DNA from: Bradyrhizobium sp. NFR13
GTDB taxonomy: Bacteria > Pseudomonadota > Alphaproteobacteria > Rhizobiales > Xanthobacteraceae
Reading direction: 5' to 3'
Assembly: GCF_900114605.1 (NCBI RefSeq)
Contig: NZ_FOTP01000006.1
Coordinates: 124,001-188,000 of the forward strand
DNA length: 64,000 nt
Made by a program: the position numbers and the translations under genes. This document shows positions 36,011-45,611 of the stretch, one piece after another (position 1 is the stretch's first letter; the number at the start of each line of letters is the position of its first letter). The notes under the pieces were generated by a model. That model did no database searches. It was not told where the DNA came from and saw only the letters and a list, made by a program, of their open reading frames with translations.

Positions 36011-37672
36011 TCACTCCGCCGGCTGCAACTTGGCGCCGGGGCTCGATAGCACGCCCTCTTCCGCCTCGCCGACGCGCACGGTCATCCACAAATTCCAGGC
36101 CATGATCAGCGCACCGATCAGGAACAGCCCGCCGCCCGCTGCCCGGATGATGTAGAACGGGTGCATCGCCTCGACGCTTTCGATGAAGGAATATTCGAGG
36201 AAGCCCAGCGACGTGTAAGCGCGCCACATCAGCCCCTGCAGGATGCCCGACACCCACATCGCCGAGATGTAGAGAACGATGCCGAGCGTCGCGATCCAGA
36301 AGTGCCACTCCACCAGCTTGAGGCTATAGAGTCCCTTGCGATTCCACAGCCACGGCACCAGGCAATAGAGCGCGCCGAAGGAGACGAAGCCGACCCAGCC
36401 GAGCGCACCGGAATGCACGTGACCGATGGTCCAGTCGGTATAGTGGCTGAGCGAATTCACCACCTTGATGGACATCAGCGGACCCTCGAAGGTCGCCATG
36501 CCATAGAACGCGACCGACACCACGAGCATGCGCAGCACCGGATCCGTGCGCAGCTTGTCCCACGCGCCGGAAAGCGTCATCAGGCCATTGATCATGCCGC
36601 CCCAGGAGGGCATCCACAGCATGATCGAGAAGGTCATGCCGAGCGTCTGCGTCCAGTCGGGCAGCGCCGAATAGTGCAGGTGATGCGGACCGGCCCAGAT
36701 ATAGAGGAAGATGATCGCCCAGAAATGCACGATGGACAGCCGATAGGAATAGACCGGCCGCTCGGCGCGCTTCGGGATGAAGTAGTACATGATGGCGAGG
36801 AAGCCGGCGGTGAGGAAGAAACCCACCGCGTTGTGGCCATACCACCACTGGAACATGGCATCCTGCACGCCGCTCCAGGCGACGTACGATTTGGAGCCGA
36901 AGATCGAGACGGGTAGCGCCGGATTATTGCCGAGATGCAGCACGGCGATAGTGATGATGAAGGCGAGATAGAACCAGTTGGCGACAAAGATATGCGGTTC
37001 CTTGCGCTTCACCAACGTCATCAGGAACACTAGCAGATAAGTCACCCAGACGATGGTCAGCCACAGGTCGGCATACCATTCCGGCTCGGCATATTCCTTG
37101 GATTGCGTGACGCCGAGCAGATAACCGGTGCCGGCAATGACGATGAAGAAGTTGTAGCCGAGCACCACGAACCACGGCGCGAGATCGCCGGCGAGCCTTG
37201 TGCGGCAGGTCTTCTGCACCACGAAGAACGAGGTCGCGATCAGCACGTTACCGCCGAAGGCGAAGACCACCGCCGACGTATGCAGCGGCCGCAGCCGGCC
37301 GAACGAGGTCCAGGGCAGATTAAAGTTCAGGTCCGGCCACGCCAACTGCATGGCGATCAGCAGACCCACCGTGAAGCCGGCGATGCCCCAGAATACCGAG
37401 GCCACAGCGGCAAACTTGATCGGCCCGAAATTGTAATTCGGCCGTCCATCAATTTCCTGCGGCGGCAATGCACCGCGTTCGAAGTAACGGTTGAGGATGA
37501 CGAATATGGAGGCCAGGCTGGCGAAACCGGCCAGCGTTACGTGGAAGGCGTAGGCCGTATCTTCCGCTTTTGCCGCTGCGATGATGGAGAGAAACACGGC
37601 GGCCGCCAGGATCACGGTCAGACCGCCCTCGCCGATCGTCATCCACTTCACGCTGTCAGTCTGTTTGGTCAT
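36011..37672 (-). CDS. fixN: cbb3-type cytochrome c oxidase catalytic subunit CcoN
   Basis: 553 residues from ATG at 37672. About 12 membrane helices. Heme and copper ligands can be recognised: His in [15 protein letters not shown] (low-spin heme), WYGHNAVGF and AGPHHLHYS (CuB) and [10 protein letters not shown] (hemes). This high-affinity heme-copper oxidase reduces O2 under microaerobic conditions and pumps protons. A consensus FixK box is 54 bp upstream. Confidence 0.97.
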   Translation of the reverse strand: MTKQTDSVKWMTIGEGGLTVILAAAVFLSIIAAAKAEDTAYAFHVTLAGFASLASIFVILNRYFERGALPPQEIDGRPNYNFGPIKFAAVASVFWGIAGFTVGLLIAMQLAWPDLNFNLPWTSFGRLRPLHTSAVVFAFGGNVLIATSFFVVQKTCRTRLAGDLAPWFVVLGYNFFIVIAGTGYLLGVTQSKEYAEPEWYADLWLTIVWVTYLLVFLMTLVKRKEPHIFVANWFYLAFIITIAVLHLGNNPALPVSIFGSKSYVAWSGVQDAMFQWWYGHNAVGFFLTAGFLAIMYYFIPKRAERPVYSYRLSIVHFWAIIFLYIWAGPHHLHYSALPDWTQTLGMTFSIMLWMPSWGGMINGLMTLSGAWDKLRTDPVLRMLVVSVAFYGMATFEGPLMSIKVVNSLSHYTDWTIGHVHSGALGWVGFVSFGALYCLVPWLWNRKGLYSLKLVEWHFWIATLGIVLYISAMWVSGILQGLMWRAYTSLGFLEYSFIESVEAMHPFYIIRAAGGGLFLIGALIMAWNLWMTVRVGEAEEGVLSSPGAKLQPAE

Positions 37673-37725
37673 GATGATTCTTTCCCGAACACGCGTCCAT
37701 CAATCACGACACTGCGTTCGGCGAA

Positions 37726-37739
37726 TTGATTGAAATCAA
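37726..37739. promoter_or_regulatory. FixK/FNR-type box before ccoN
   Basis: TTGATTGAAATCAA is a perfect TTGAT-N4-ATCAA. It sits 54 bp upstream of the ccoN start, a distance that suits a class II activator site centred near -41. Confidence 0.9.
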
Positions 37740-37775
37740 AGTCGGGAGAAGGTCACGCATGCGTAGCGCGACGGG

Positions 37776-38486
37776 TCAGGCGAGAGCGGGAGCCGCGACG
37801 GATTCGGTGTCCAGCAGCCGGATACGACCGGGCAGAATCTCGATCGCGCCGCGACGTTCGAGCTTGGCCAGCGTCCGGCACACCGTTTCGACGGTGAGGC
37901 CGAGATGATCGGCGATATCGCGTCGGCTCATCGGCACCGGAAGCGGATCGACATCGCGGCCGAGCCGCGCCAGCCGGTCGCGCCAGCATGTCAGGAAGAC
38001 CATAAGCTTCTCTTCCGCTGCACGGCGGCCGAGCGAGAACATTTTGTCGTGTGCGTCGACTATCTCGGCAGCCATCAGCGCGACGATCTCGTTCAGCACA
38101 TAGGGCCGGTGAGTGGCGAATTGCGCGAATTTCTCGCGCGGGATTTCCCAGACAAGTGCCGGCCCGACGGCCGCGGCCGACACTTCATGATACCCCTGTG
38201 CGGCGATCTCCAGGACGTCGCCGGGCAGCGCGAAGCCCGTGATCTGGCGACGATTGTCGTGCTCGGTGCGATAGACGCAAACGACCCCCTCCACCACGCT
38301 GAAGCATTTGGCGGCCGGCGCTCCTTGCGTGAACAGGACATCCTGCGAGGCGTGGGGTACCCGCTCGCCCAGAGCCTTCAACTGGCGCAGATCAGCCGCA
38401 CCAAGTTGGGACAGGAAGGCGCCCGGCTGTGTGGCCGCATTCGCACAAGGCGCCGCGAACGACGATGCAGCCATCAGCTTTGTCAT
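37776..38486 (-). CDS. fixK: Crp/Fnr-family regulator, FixK type
   Basis: 236 residues from ATG at 38486. A cyclic-nucleotide-binding fold (about 25-140) is followed by a helix-turn-helix (SRRDIADHLGLTVETVCRTL, 187-206) with E200-xx-C203-R204 as base-contacting residues; the usual Ser before Arg is Cys here. The N-terminus has only one Cys (Cys14), so it lacks the Cys cluster that holds the 4Fe-4S centre in FNR/FnrN. It is therefore FixK-like and probably depends on upstream signalling. It lies just upstream of ccoN and has its own box at 38559-38572. Confidence 0.88.
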   Translation of the reverse strand: MTKLMAASSFAAPCANAATQPGAFLSQLGAADLRQLKALGERVPHASQDVLFTQGAPAAKCFSVVEGVVCVYRTEHDNRRQITGFALPGDVLEIAAQGYHEVSAAAVGPALVWEIPREKFAQFATHRPYVLNEIVALMAAEIVDAHDKMFSLGRRAAEEKLMVFLTCWRDRLARLGRDVDPLPVPMSRRDIADHLGLTVETVCRTLAKLERRGAIEILPGRIRLLDTESVAAPALA

Positions 38487-38558
38487 GCGCTTCCCGGGTT
38501 TCGTTGGCCTCACGGAGTTGCGAGGCACCATACGATAGCCGGGTTGGCGCGGCACACA

Positions 38559-38572
38559 TTGATACACATCAA
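38559..38572. promoter_or_regulatory. FixK/FNR-type box before fixK
   Basis: TTGATACACATCAA, a perfect palindromic box, 73 bp upstream of the fixK start and 19 bp after the stop of the ATP-grasp gene. It suggests autoregulation or control by another Crp/Fnr protein. Confidence 0.85.
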
Positions 38573-38590
38573 TCCGTACGGCCTCGAATG

Positions 38591-39844
38591 TTAGAACGTC
38601 TCGCTTTCGATGATTGCTACACTTCTGATATCGAGGAGATGTTGGCCCCAGCCGCGTTTCGCCAGTGCATACGACAGCCTCGGCGACATCACCAGCAACA
38701 GTGCGGTCGTGACCAATGGTACGGCGCTGAGCCAGTCTATTCGCACCGGCGTGAGCTCTTCGGTGCTGCCGGCATAGTCGCCGCGACGACACCAGATATC
38801 GCGGCAAATGTGTAGCAGATCGCGCCTGTCGCCACCGCGCTGCGCCCTGCCGAGCAGCACCTGCATGGCCTGATGGGTGACAACGTCCTCGCGCGTCGCC
38901 GGTGCGACATCCGGCGTCTCGCCAAGCGAGATGCGCAGCAGCAGATCGACCAGATCCACGCCGGCCAGATAGGCCGCCATCGGCTCAACCAGTCGCGGAT
39001 TGCAGTCGATATAGAATGGCCCACTGTCATCGTCCGACATGATGAAATCGATCGACAGCGCGCCGTGCCAGGCGAGATGCCGGCCGATGGCGGCGAGATC
39101 GTCGCGCACGCGGTCACGCCGCACGCTACGCTTGATGGCATCGCCGCCGCCGGCGCCTTCCATGAGCTGGCGATAGACGTGAAAGCCGACCAGTTCGCCG
39201 CGGCAGAACACGCCCTGCGCCTTCTCGGTCGCGCCCGCGACGCGGGCCTGCACCAGCACTTCGCCGGCAAAGCCGTTGCTGGCCTCAAGCTCTTTCATTG
39301 CGAGCGTAAGGTCAGCATTATTGCGCACCATCCAGACGCCGCGGCTCGCAGTGCCGATGGTGGTCTTGATGATGCAGGGAAAACGGACTGCCGCACGAAG
39401 CGCATCGACGCTGGCGACGATCTGCGTCTCGGGCTGCGGCAATCCAAGCTCGCTCAGCATACGGCTGAAGCCGGCCTTGCTATGCGCCGTCCGATAGCTG
39501 GCGAAGGACGGCAAGGCCAGGCCGGCCAGCGGCCTCAGCCGCTCCTGCGCCCTGGCGAACAGAAAGCCCTGTTCGTGGATCGGCAGCAGCACGTCATAGT
39601 CGCCTGTTACCAGCAGGCCTTCGATGAACCGCAGGAAGCCCAGAGGATCGTCTCTCATTCCAGGGCAGCGGCGATATCTGCGGACAAATCGCGAGAACCG
39701 CGCCAGTCCGGCAGCGGCGGGATCGCAGACATCCACCACATGGCCGGCGAGGCCGAGCAGGGTAACAGCCTCCCGCGCGGAGGTGCTGGTGCCTTCCGAC
39801 AGCAGGATGCGCAGCGGCTTAAAAAGCGGGCGGCTCGTCATCAT
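38591..39844 (-). CDS. ATP-grasp domain protein of unknown substrate
   Basis: 417 residues from ATG at 39844; ATG at 39841 is equally possible and no strong ribosome-binding site is visible. ATP-grasp features: FPCIIKTTIGTASRGVWMV (nucleotide-binding strand), GEVLVQARVAG, and the metal-binding DCNPRLVEPM. The N-terminal segment ILLSEGTSTSAREAVTLLGLAGH is like the preATP-grasp domain of carbamoyl-phosphate-synthase-like ligases. These enzymes join an acid and an amine or thiol through an acyl-phosphate. It is divergent from an MFS transporter. Substrate unknown. Confidence 0.8.
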   Translation of the reverse strand: MMTSRPLFKPLRILLSEGTSTSAREAVTLLGLAGHVVDVCDPAAAGLARFSRFVRRYRRCPGMRDDPLGFLRFIEGLLVTGDYDVLLPIHEQGFLFARAQERLRPLAGLALPSFASYRTAHSKAGFSRMLSELGLPQPETQIVASVDALRAAVRFPCIIKTTIGTASRGVWMVRNNADLTLAMKELEASNGFAGEVLVQARVAGATEKAQGVFCRGELVGFHVYRQLMEGAGGGDAIKRSVRRDRVRDDLAAIGRHLAWHGALSIDFIMSDDDSGPFYIDCNPRLVEPMAAYLAGVDLVDLLLRISLGETPDVAPATREDVVTHQAMQVLLGRAQRGGDRRDLLHICRDIWCRRGDYAGSTEELTPVRIDWLSAVPLVTTALLLVMSPRLSYALAKRGWGQHLLDIRSVAIIESETF

Positions 39845-40019
39845 GCTCAATCATGTCGCATTTTCGGGCCACCGTCGCCCGCCCCAGTGCCGCCCTGCAC
39901 GGGCCGCAACACCTGCATGTCGCAGCGCTCATGGACATTAACCTGCTGCGAACGTAGGCATAACGCACCTTTTCGAGGCTGCAACAAGCGGCCATCAGCC
40001 GCCCTGGGTGGAAACGCAT

Positions 40020-41234
40020 ATGGTCGATATCCCGGCCTCGACCTCGCATCTCGCGTCGCGCCATCACGTCCCTTCGGCGACGCGCACGCTGACGGCGATC
40101 TCCACTGCGCATTGGGTCAGCCACTTCCACATCTTCGTGCTACCGATGCTGTTTCCCTTCCTGAAGGAGAAGCTTGGAGTCGGCTATATCGAGCTCGGCT
40201 TCGCGCTCACCACGTTCGCGGTTGTCTCCGGCCTCACCCAGGCGCCGATCGGCTATCTCGTCGATCGCATCGGCGCGCGCAAGATCCTGATCCTCGGCGT
40301 CACGCTCGGCGGCTGCGCGTTGATCGCCCTCGGCCTGTTGCTCAGCTATCCCGCGCTGATCGTCTGCGCCGCGCTGCTTGGCCTTGCCAACAGCGTCTAC
40401 CATCCGGCCGACTACGCCATCCTTGCCGCCCATATGGACGAGTCAAAGATGGGCCGTGCATTCTCGATCCACACATTCGCAGGATTCGTTGGCGGCGCGG
40501 TTGCGCCTCCCGTGATGGCCGCGCTGCTCGTCGGTATCGGCGGCCAGGGCGCGCTGATCGTCGCGGGCGCCATCGGCGTGGCGATTGCACTTATGCTGAT
40601 CGTGGTCGGCATTCCCGATGCCGGCGCGATGGCGGATGGCGACGACGCCAAAAATGCGGAAACGCCCAAGGTCAGCATGATGACCCCGGCGATCCTGATG
40701 CTGACGCTGTTCTTCACGCTGCTCTCTCTGTCGCAGAACGGCATCAACAGCTTCGGCATCGTCGCGCTGATGAATGGCTACGGCACGTCGCTGTCATCCG
40801 CGAATATCGCGCTCACGGCTTTCCTCGCGGCCAGCGCCGTCGGCGTGCTTGCCGGCGGCTGGCTGGCCGATCGGACGAGACACCACAGCCGCGTCGCCGC
40901 GGTGTGTTTCACGATCAATGCCGCCATCATCTGCGCCATCGCTGTATTTACCCTGCCGACGCCGGCGATCGTCGCGGCCATGACCACCGCGGGTTTCCTC
41001 GGCGGCGTGCTGACGCCCTCGCGCGACATGCTGGTGCGCGAGGCCGCCCCTCCCGGCGCTGCCGGCCGCGCCTTCGGCATCGTCTCCACCGGCTTCAATT
41101 TCGGCGGCATCATCAGCCCGATCCTGTTCGGCTGGTTCATGGACCACGCCTTGCCGCACTGGGTGTTCGGCGCGTCCGCCTGCTTCATGGCGGCGACGGT
41201 GCTGCTGGCGCTGGTATCGGAACGCAAGCGGTAA
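40020..41234 (+). CDS. MFS transporter
   Basis: 404 residues from ATG at 40020, preceded by GGTGGAAA; a GTG at 40008 is an alternative. About 12 membrane helices with the MFS loop motif GYLVDRIGARKIL after helix 2 and a long central cytoplasmic loop (about 195-215). The opening TAHWVSHFHIFVLPMLFPFL resembles the fosmidomycin-resistance (Fsr) branch. Drug or metabolite export is possible but not shown. Confidence 0.88.
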   Translation: MVDIPASTSHLASRHHVPSATRTLTAISTAHWVSHFHIFVLPMLFPFLKEKLGVGYIELGFALTTFAVVSGLTQAPIGYLVDRIGARKILILGVTLGGCALIALGLLLSYPALIVCAALLGLANSVYHPADYAILAAHMDESKMGRAFSIHTFAGFVGGAVAPPVMAALLVGIGGQGALIVAGAIGVAIALMLIVVGIPDAGAMADGDDAKNAETPKVSMMTPAILMLTLFFTLLSLSQNGINSFGIVALMNGYGTSLSSANIALTAFLAASAVGVLAGGWLADRTRHHSRVAAVCFTINAAIICAIAVFTLPTPAIVAAMTTAGFLGGVLTPSRDMLVREAAPPGAAGRAFGIVSTGFNFGGIISPILFGWFMDHALPHWVFGASACFMAATVLLALVSERKR

Positions 41235-41282
41235 CGCTGGCGTCATCGCGTCCGCGACATGCATCTGCTATGATGATGCCGC

Positions 41283-41936
41283 ATGCTCACGGTTCGCCAT
41301 CTCGCCAAATCCTATCGTTCAGCCCAGGAACAGGTCGCCGTTCTGCGCGGTGTCGATCTCAGCGTTGCCGCCGGTGAGAGCGTGGCGCTGACCGGAGAAT
41401 CCGGCAGCGGCAAGAGCACGCTGCTGCATCTAATCGCCGGTCTCGATGAGGCCGACAGCGGCGAGATCCAGCTCGGCGACATCGTCGTCACCGGTCTCCA
41501 TGATTCCGCCCGCGCCGCCTTGCGCCGCGACCGGCTCGGGCTCGTGTTCCAGCAGTTCAATCTGATCCCGTCGCTGTCGGTCGCCGACAATCTGGCGTTC
41601 CAGTCGCGCATCTCCGGCAAGCATGACACGGCCTGGCAGCACGAACTCACCGAGCGCCTTGGCCTCGGCGCGTTGCTCAAGCGCTATCCCGAACAACTCT
41701 CCGGCGGCCAGCAGCAACGCGTTGCCATCGGCCGCGCGCTGGCCTCGAAACCGGTGCTACTGCTCGCAGATGAACCCACCGGCAATCTCGACGAAGATAC
41801 CGCCGACGACGTTCTGAAACTGGCGCGCGATCTCGTTGCCCGCACCGGCTGCGGCTTCCTGATGGTGACCCATAGCGAGCGCCTCGCCGCCACGCTCGAT
41901 CGTCATGTCCATCTCCATGCGGGGTTAATCGCGTGA
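41283..41936 (+). CDS. ABC transporter ATPase, LolD/MacB type (AttE-like)
   Basis: 217 residues from ATG at 41283. Walker A GESGSGKST, signature LSGGQQQRVAIGRAL and Walker B LLLADEPTGNLDE are intact. The signature and DEPTGNLD are typical of the LolD/MacB/FtsE group, whose permeases use mechanotransmission rather than substrate passage. It is coupled to the next gene by a 4-bp overlap (GTGA). Confidence 0.92.
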   Translation: MLTVRHLAKSYRSAQEQVAVLRGVDLSVAAGESVALTGESGSGKSTLLHLIAGLDEADSGEIQLGDIVVTGLHDSARAALRRDRLGLVFQQFNLIPSLSVADNLAFQSRISGKHDTAWQHELTERLGLGALLKRYPEQLSGGQQQRVAIGRALASKPVLLLADEPTGNLDEDTADDVLKLARDLVARTGCGFLMVTHSERLAATLDRHVHLHAGLIA

Positions 41937-44395
41937 GACGCGCGCTCTGGATCCTCGCGGTACTGCTCAGTCACTGGCGCCGGCATCCGATGCAATTCGC
42001 GACGCTCCTGATCGGCCTGATCGCCGCGACCGCGCTGTGGAGCGGCGTGCAGGCGCTCAATCAGCAGGCCCGCATCAGCTATGACCGCGCCGCCGCCGCG
42101 TTCGGCGGGACGCGCACGCCGATGCTGGTCGCGACCAATGGCGGCGCATTTGCGCAACAACTCTTCGTCGATCTCCGCCGCGCCGGCTGGCCGGTCTCGC
42201 CTGTCGTCGAAGGCCGCGTGCAAATCGGCGGCCGCTCGGTGCGATTGCTTGGCATTGAGCCGGTAACCATGCCTGTCGAAGCCAGCGCTGCGACGGAGAT
42301 CGGCAAGGCCGGCGCGCAGGCGTTTCTCACGCCGCCCGGTCAGGCGCTGATCGCGCCGGAAACGCTGGCCAGACTGGGCCTTACTGAGGGCGCGACACCT
42401 GCGCTCGATGACGCCACAAAACTCCCGCCGCTGAAACTGCAACCGCAGCTCACGCCCGGCGTCTTGGTGGTCGATATCGGCACTGCACAGAAGCTCCTGA
42501 AGATGCCGGACCGGATTTCGCGACTGCTGATCGGCAGCGCCAAAGGTCCCCGCGCATCGCTCGGCAGCGTTGCCGGCGATCAGTTGCGACTGGTGCAGCC
42601 CGATGCCGAGACAGACCTCGAACGCCTCACCGACAGTTTCCATCTCAATCTCACCGCCTTCGGCCTGCTGTCCTTCTTCGTCGGGCTGTTCATCGTCAAT
42701 TCGGCCATCGGCCTCGGCTTCGAACAGCGCCTGCCGATGCTGCGCACCTTGCGTGCCTGCGGCGTCTCGGCGCGGCAGCTCAACAGCGTGCTCGTGCTGG
42801 AGCTTGTCAGCATCGCACTCGTCGCCGGCGCCATCGGCCTCATCTGCGGCTATTTCATCGCCGCATCGCTGTTGCCCGATGTTGCCGCCAGCCTGCGCGG
42901 GCTCTATGGCGCGCAGATTCCGGGGCAACTCACGCTGAAGCCGGAATGGTGGTTCGCTGGTCTCGCGATTTCCATCGTCGGCGCGCTGCTGGCGGCGACA
43001 TCGAGCCTGCTGAAAGCTGTCCGCCTCTCTTTGCTCGCCACCGCGCAGCCCTATGCCTGGCAACAGGCGCAGCATCGCTGGCTGCGGCTACAAGGCACGG
43101 GCGCTTTGCTCGTGTTCGCCGCTGCCGGACTCGCGCTCTGGCTTGGCGATTCGCTGATTGCCGGCTTCTTCGTGCTTGCCGCATTGCTGCTCGGCGCCGC
43201 GCTCGCATTGCCGGTCATCCTTGGCATCGTCCTTGTCGGCGGCGAACGCAGCACGCGACGGCCACTCGCCACATGGTTCTGGGCTGACAGCCGGTTGCAA
43301 CTCTCGGGCCTGTCTCTCGCGCTGATGGCGCTGCTGCTGGCGCTCGCCGTCAATGTCGGCGTCGGCACCATGGTCGAGAGTTTCAGCCGCACCTTCACAG
43401 GCTGGCTCGATGGGCGGCTGGCGTCGGAGATCTATCTGAACGCGACCAGTGAGAAGCAGGCGGTTGAGATCAAGACCTGGCTGAAGACGCGCCCCGACGT
43501 GCAGGCAGTTCTGCCGGGCAGCCGCACCGACCTGCAGTTCAACGGTGCGCCGATCGAGCTGCTCGGTTTCGCCGATCACGCTACCTATCGCGATCAATGG
43601 CCGCTGCTGGATTCCACCAGCGATGCGTGGGATCGCGTACGCAGCGGCGACGGCGCACTCGTCAGCGAACAACTCTCGCTGCGGATGAAACTCAAACTCG
43701 GCGATCGTCTGGGGGTGTCGACGCCGACCGGCACATGGCCGATGGAAGTCGTTGCCGTATATGCGGATTACGGCAATCCAAAGGGCCAGATCGGCGTGAA
43801 CATCGATGCGCTGGTCAAACATGTCCCTGACATTTCGCAGACTCGCATGGGCCTGCGCGTGACCCCCGCGGCCGTGCCCGCGCTGATCGACGCCATCCGC
43901 ACGCGCTTCGGCCTCGACGGCCGCAACCTCGCAGATCAGACGACGGTGAAGACGGAGTCATTGGCAATCTTCAACCGCACCTTCGCGGTCACTGCAGCGC
44001 TCAATGCCTTCACGCTCGGCGTCGCAGGCGTCGCACTGCTCACCAGCCTGCTCACATTGAGCAATTCGCGGCTACCCCAGCTGGCGCCGCTCTGGGCCAT
44101 TGGCATCACGCGTCGCCGCCTTGCCGGCATCGAGCTGTTGAAGACGCTGTCGGTCGCCTTGATTACCTCACTGCTGGCGCTGCCGCTCGGCCTCCTGGTG
44201 GCGTGGTGTCTCATCGCCATCGTCAATGTGAAGGCTTTCGGCTGGCGCCTGCCGTTTCATGTGTTTCCGCTGCAACTGGTCCAGTTGCTCGGCGTTGCCA
44301 TGCTGGCCTCGTTGCTCGCGGCTCTGCTGCCGATCCTCAAACTGCTGCGCATGCAGCCGGCCACACTGGTGAAGGTATTCGCCAATGAGCGCTAA
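41933..44395 (+). CDS. ABC transporter permease with two FtsX domains (AttF/AttG-like fusion)
   Basis: 820 residues from GTG at 41933. One helix lies at the N-terminus, then a periplasmic domain, an FtsX-like helical block around 240-400, more helices around 400-500, a second periplasmic domain and a final FtsX block (about 690-810). The double layout is like two LolC/E-type halves in one chain, so one polypeptide may form the whole channel. It overlaps the ATPase gene by 4 bp and the AttH-like gene by 11 bp. Confidence 0.88.
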   Translation: MRRALWILAVLLSHWRRHPMQFATLLIGLIAATALWSGVQALNQQARISYDRAAAAFGGTRTPMLVATNGGAFAQQLFVDLRRAGWPVSPVVEGRVQIGGRSVRLLGIEPVTMPVEASAATEIGKAGAQAFLTPPGQALIAPETLARLGLTEGATPALDDATKLPPLKLQPQLTPGVLVVDIGTAQKLLKMPDRISRLLIGSAKGPRASLGSVAGDQLRLVQPDAETDLERLTDSFHLNLTAFGLLSFFVGLFIVNSAIGLGFEQRLPMLRTLRACGVSARQLNSVLVLELVSIALVAGAIGLICGYFIAASLLPDVAASLRGLYGAQIPGQLTLKPEWWFAGLAISIVGALLAATSSLLKAVRLSLLATAQPYAWQQAQHRWLRLQGTGALLVFAAAGLALWLGDSLIAGFFVLAALLLGAALALPVILGIVLVGGERSTRRPLATWFWADSRLQLSGLSLALMALLLALAVNVGVGTMVESFSRTFTGWLDGRLASEIYLNATSEKQAVEIKTWLKTRPDVQAVLPGSRTDLQFNGAPIELLGFADHATYRDQWPLLDSTSDAWDRVRSGDGALVSEQLSLRMKLKLGDRLGVSTPTGTWPMEVVAVYADYGNPKGQIGVNIDALVKHVPDISQTRMGLRVTPAAVPALIDAIRTRFGLDGRNLADQTTVKTESLAIFNRTFAVTAALNAFTLGVAGVALLTSLLTLSNSRLPQLAPLWAIGITRRRLAGIELLKTLSVALITSLLALPLGLLVAWCLIAIVNVKAFGWRLPFHVFPLQLVQLLGVAMLASLLAALLPILKLLRMQPATLVKVFANER

Positions 44396-45470
44396 CCTCA
44401 TCACGCGTCGCAGTTTGATCGGCGGCATCGCCCTGCTCAGCCTCGGCGGCGCGCGCGCGCTCGCGCAAGGGTTCGCCGGTCTCGGCCGCGATGCCGAGGG
44501 GTTTGCCAGCGTCGTGCCGGGACGCCCCCTCACCTTTCCTGCCGATCACGGCCCACATCCGGACTATCGCATCGAATGGTGGTACCTCACCGCCAATCTC
44601 ACGGATGCGTCAGGCAATGCCTATGGCGTGCAGTGGACGCTGTTTCGTCAGGCGATGGCAGCGGGCGCGCAAGGCGACGGCTGGGCGACGCCGCAGATCT
44701 GGATGGGCCATGCGGCGGTGACATCGGCGACTGCGCATCATGCGGCCGAGAGTTTTGCTCGCGGCGGCGTCGGTCAGGCCGGCGTCATGACAACACCGTT
44801 CCGTGCATGGATCGATGCATGGGAAATGCGCGGGCTTGAGAACTTCGACGACAGGTCGGTTGCACCGCTCGATGTGTCGGCATCGTCAGCGGATTTCAGC
44901 TATCGGCTACGGCTCGATGCAAAGCAGCCGCTCGTGCTGCAGGGCGAAAATGGCTTCAGCCGCAAATCCGAACGCGGCCAAGCATCGTATTACTACAGCC
45001 AGCCCTATTTCACCGCATCGGGCGTGCTGACCATCGACAGCAAGGAGATCGCCGTCACCGGCCGCGCCTGGATGGACAGGGAATATTCGAGCCAACCGCT
45101 GGCCTCCGACCAGACCGGCTGGGACTGGTTCTCGCTGCATCTGCCTGACAATGCGAAGCTGATGCTGTTTCGTCTCAGGCAGAAGGATGGCGCGCATTAT
45201 TTTGCCGGCAACTGGATCACCGCGGACGGAAAATCCGAACAGCTCACCCCAGGCGCCATAGATATGGCGCCGACGGTCATGACGGAGATCGCCGACCGCA
45301 GGATTCCGACGTCATGGAAGGTATCGATCCCATCGCGCGGATTACAGATCGCGACCTCGCCGCTGAATGCCAAGAGCTGGATGACGACGAGCTTCCCGTA
45401 TTGGGAAGGGCCGGTGAGCTTCACCGGCAGCCATAGCGGTACGGGCTATCTGGAAATGACGGGGTATTGA
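44385..45470 (+). CDS. AttH/CrtC-like exported lipocalin-fold protein
   Basis: 361 residues from ATG at 44385. The start ITRRSLIGGIALLSLGGARALA is a Tat-type signal (RR plus a hydrophobic stretch). The mature part holds FPADHGPHPDYRIEWWYLTANL, the diagnostic segment of the AttH/carotenoid 1,2-hydratase (CrtC) family, and DREYSSQPLASDQTGWDWF. Homologues lie next to LolD-like ATPase and FtsX-like permease genes in many bacteria (Agrobacterium attEFGH), as here. Role probably in lipid or envelope handling; no carotenoid genes are nearby. Confidence 0.88.
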   Translation: MSANLITRRSLIGGIALLSLGGARALAQGFAGLGRDAEGFASVVPGRPLTFPADHGPHPDYRIEWWYLTANLTDASGNAYGVQWTLFRQAMAAGAQGDGWATPQIWMGHAAVTSATAHHAAESFARGGVGQAGVMTTPFRAWIDAWEMRGLENFDDRSVAPLDVSASSADFSYRLRLDAKQPLVLQGENGFSRKSERGQASYYYSQPYFTASGVLTIDSKEIAVTGRAWMDREYSSQPLASDQTGWDWFSLHLPDNAKLMLFRLRQKDGAHYFAGNWITADGKSEQLTPGAIDMAPTVMTEIADRRIPTSWKVSIPSRGLQIATSPLNAKSWMTTSFPYWEGPVSFTGSHSGTGYLEMTGY

Positions 45471-45493
45471 CGCTTTAAGTCTACCAGAAGCTC

Positions 45494-45579
45494 CGTCATG
45501 CCCGGGCTTGTCCCGGGCATCCACGTCTTTGATGACAGAGCCAGAAGCCGTGGATGGCCGGGACAAGCCGGCCATGACG
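45494..45579. repeat. Palindromic intergenic repeat (CGTCATGCCCGG type)
   Basis: An arm starting CGTCATGCCCGGGCTTG (45494-45525) and its near reverse complement ending CAAGCCGGCCATGACG (45549-45579) flank a ~23-bp centre. The ends resemble the 965 and 18990 repeats in outline (CGTCAT...ATGACG) but the inner sequence differs. It lies between the convergent AttH-like and binding-protein genes and may end transcription from both. Confidence 0.7.
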
Positions 45580-45611
45580 AGTTTCTATTTTATGAAACCC
45601 CGTTCGCGAGC

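Noticed and set aside
37776-38486. FnrN/FNR-type oxygen sensor
   Set aside because: The N-terminus has a single Cys, so no 4Fe-4S cluster can be formed; FixK type is the better call.
38873-41377. 834-codon plus-strand frame spanning the ATP-grasp and MFS genes
   Set aside because: Covers one gene in antisense and the other out of frame; the real proteins have clear motifs.
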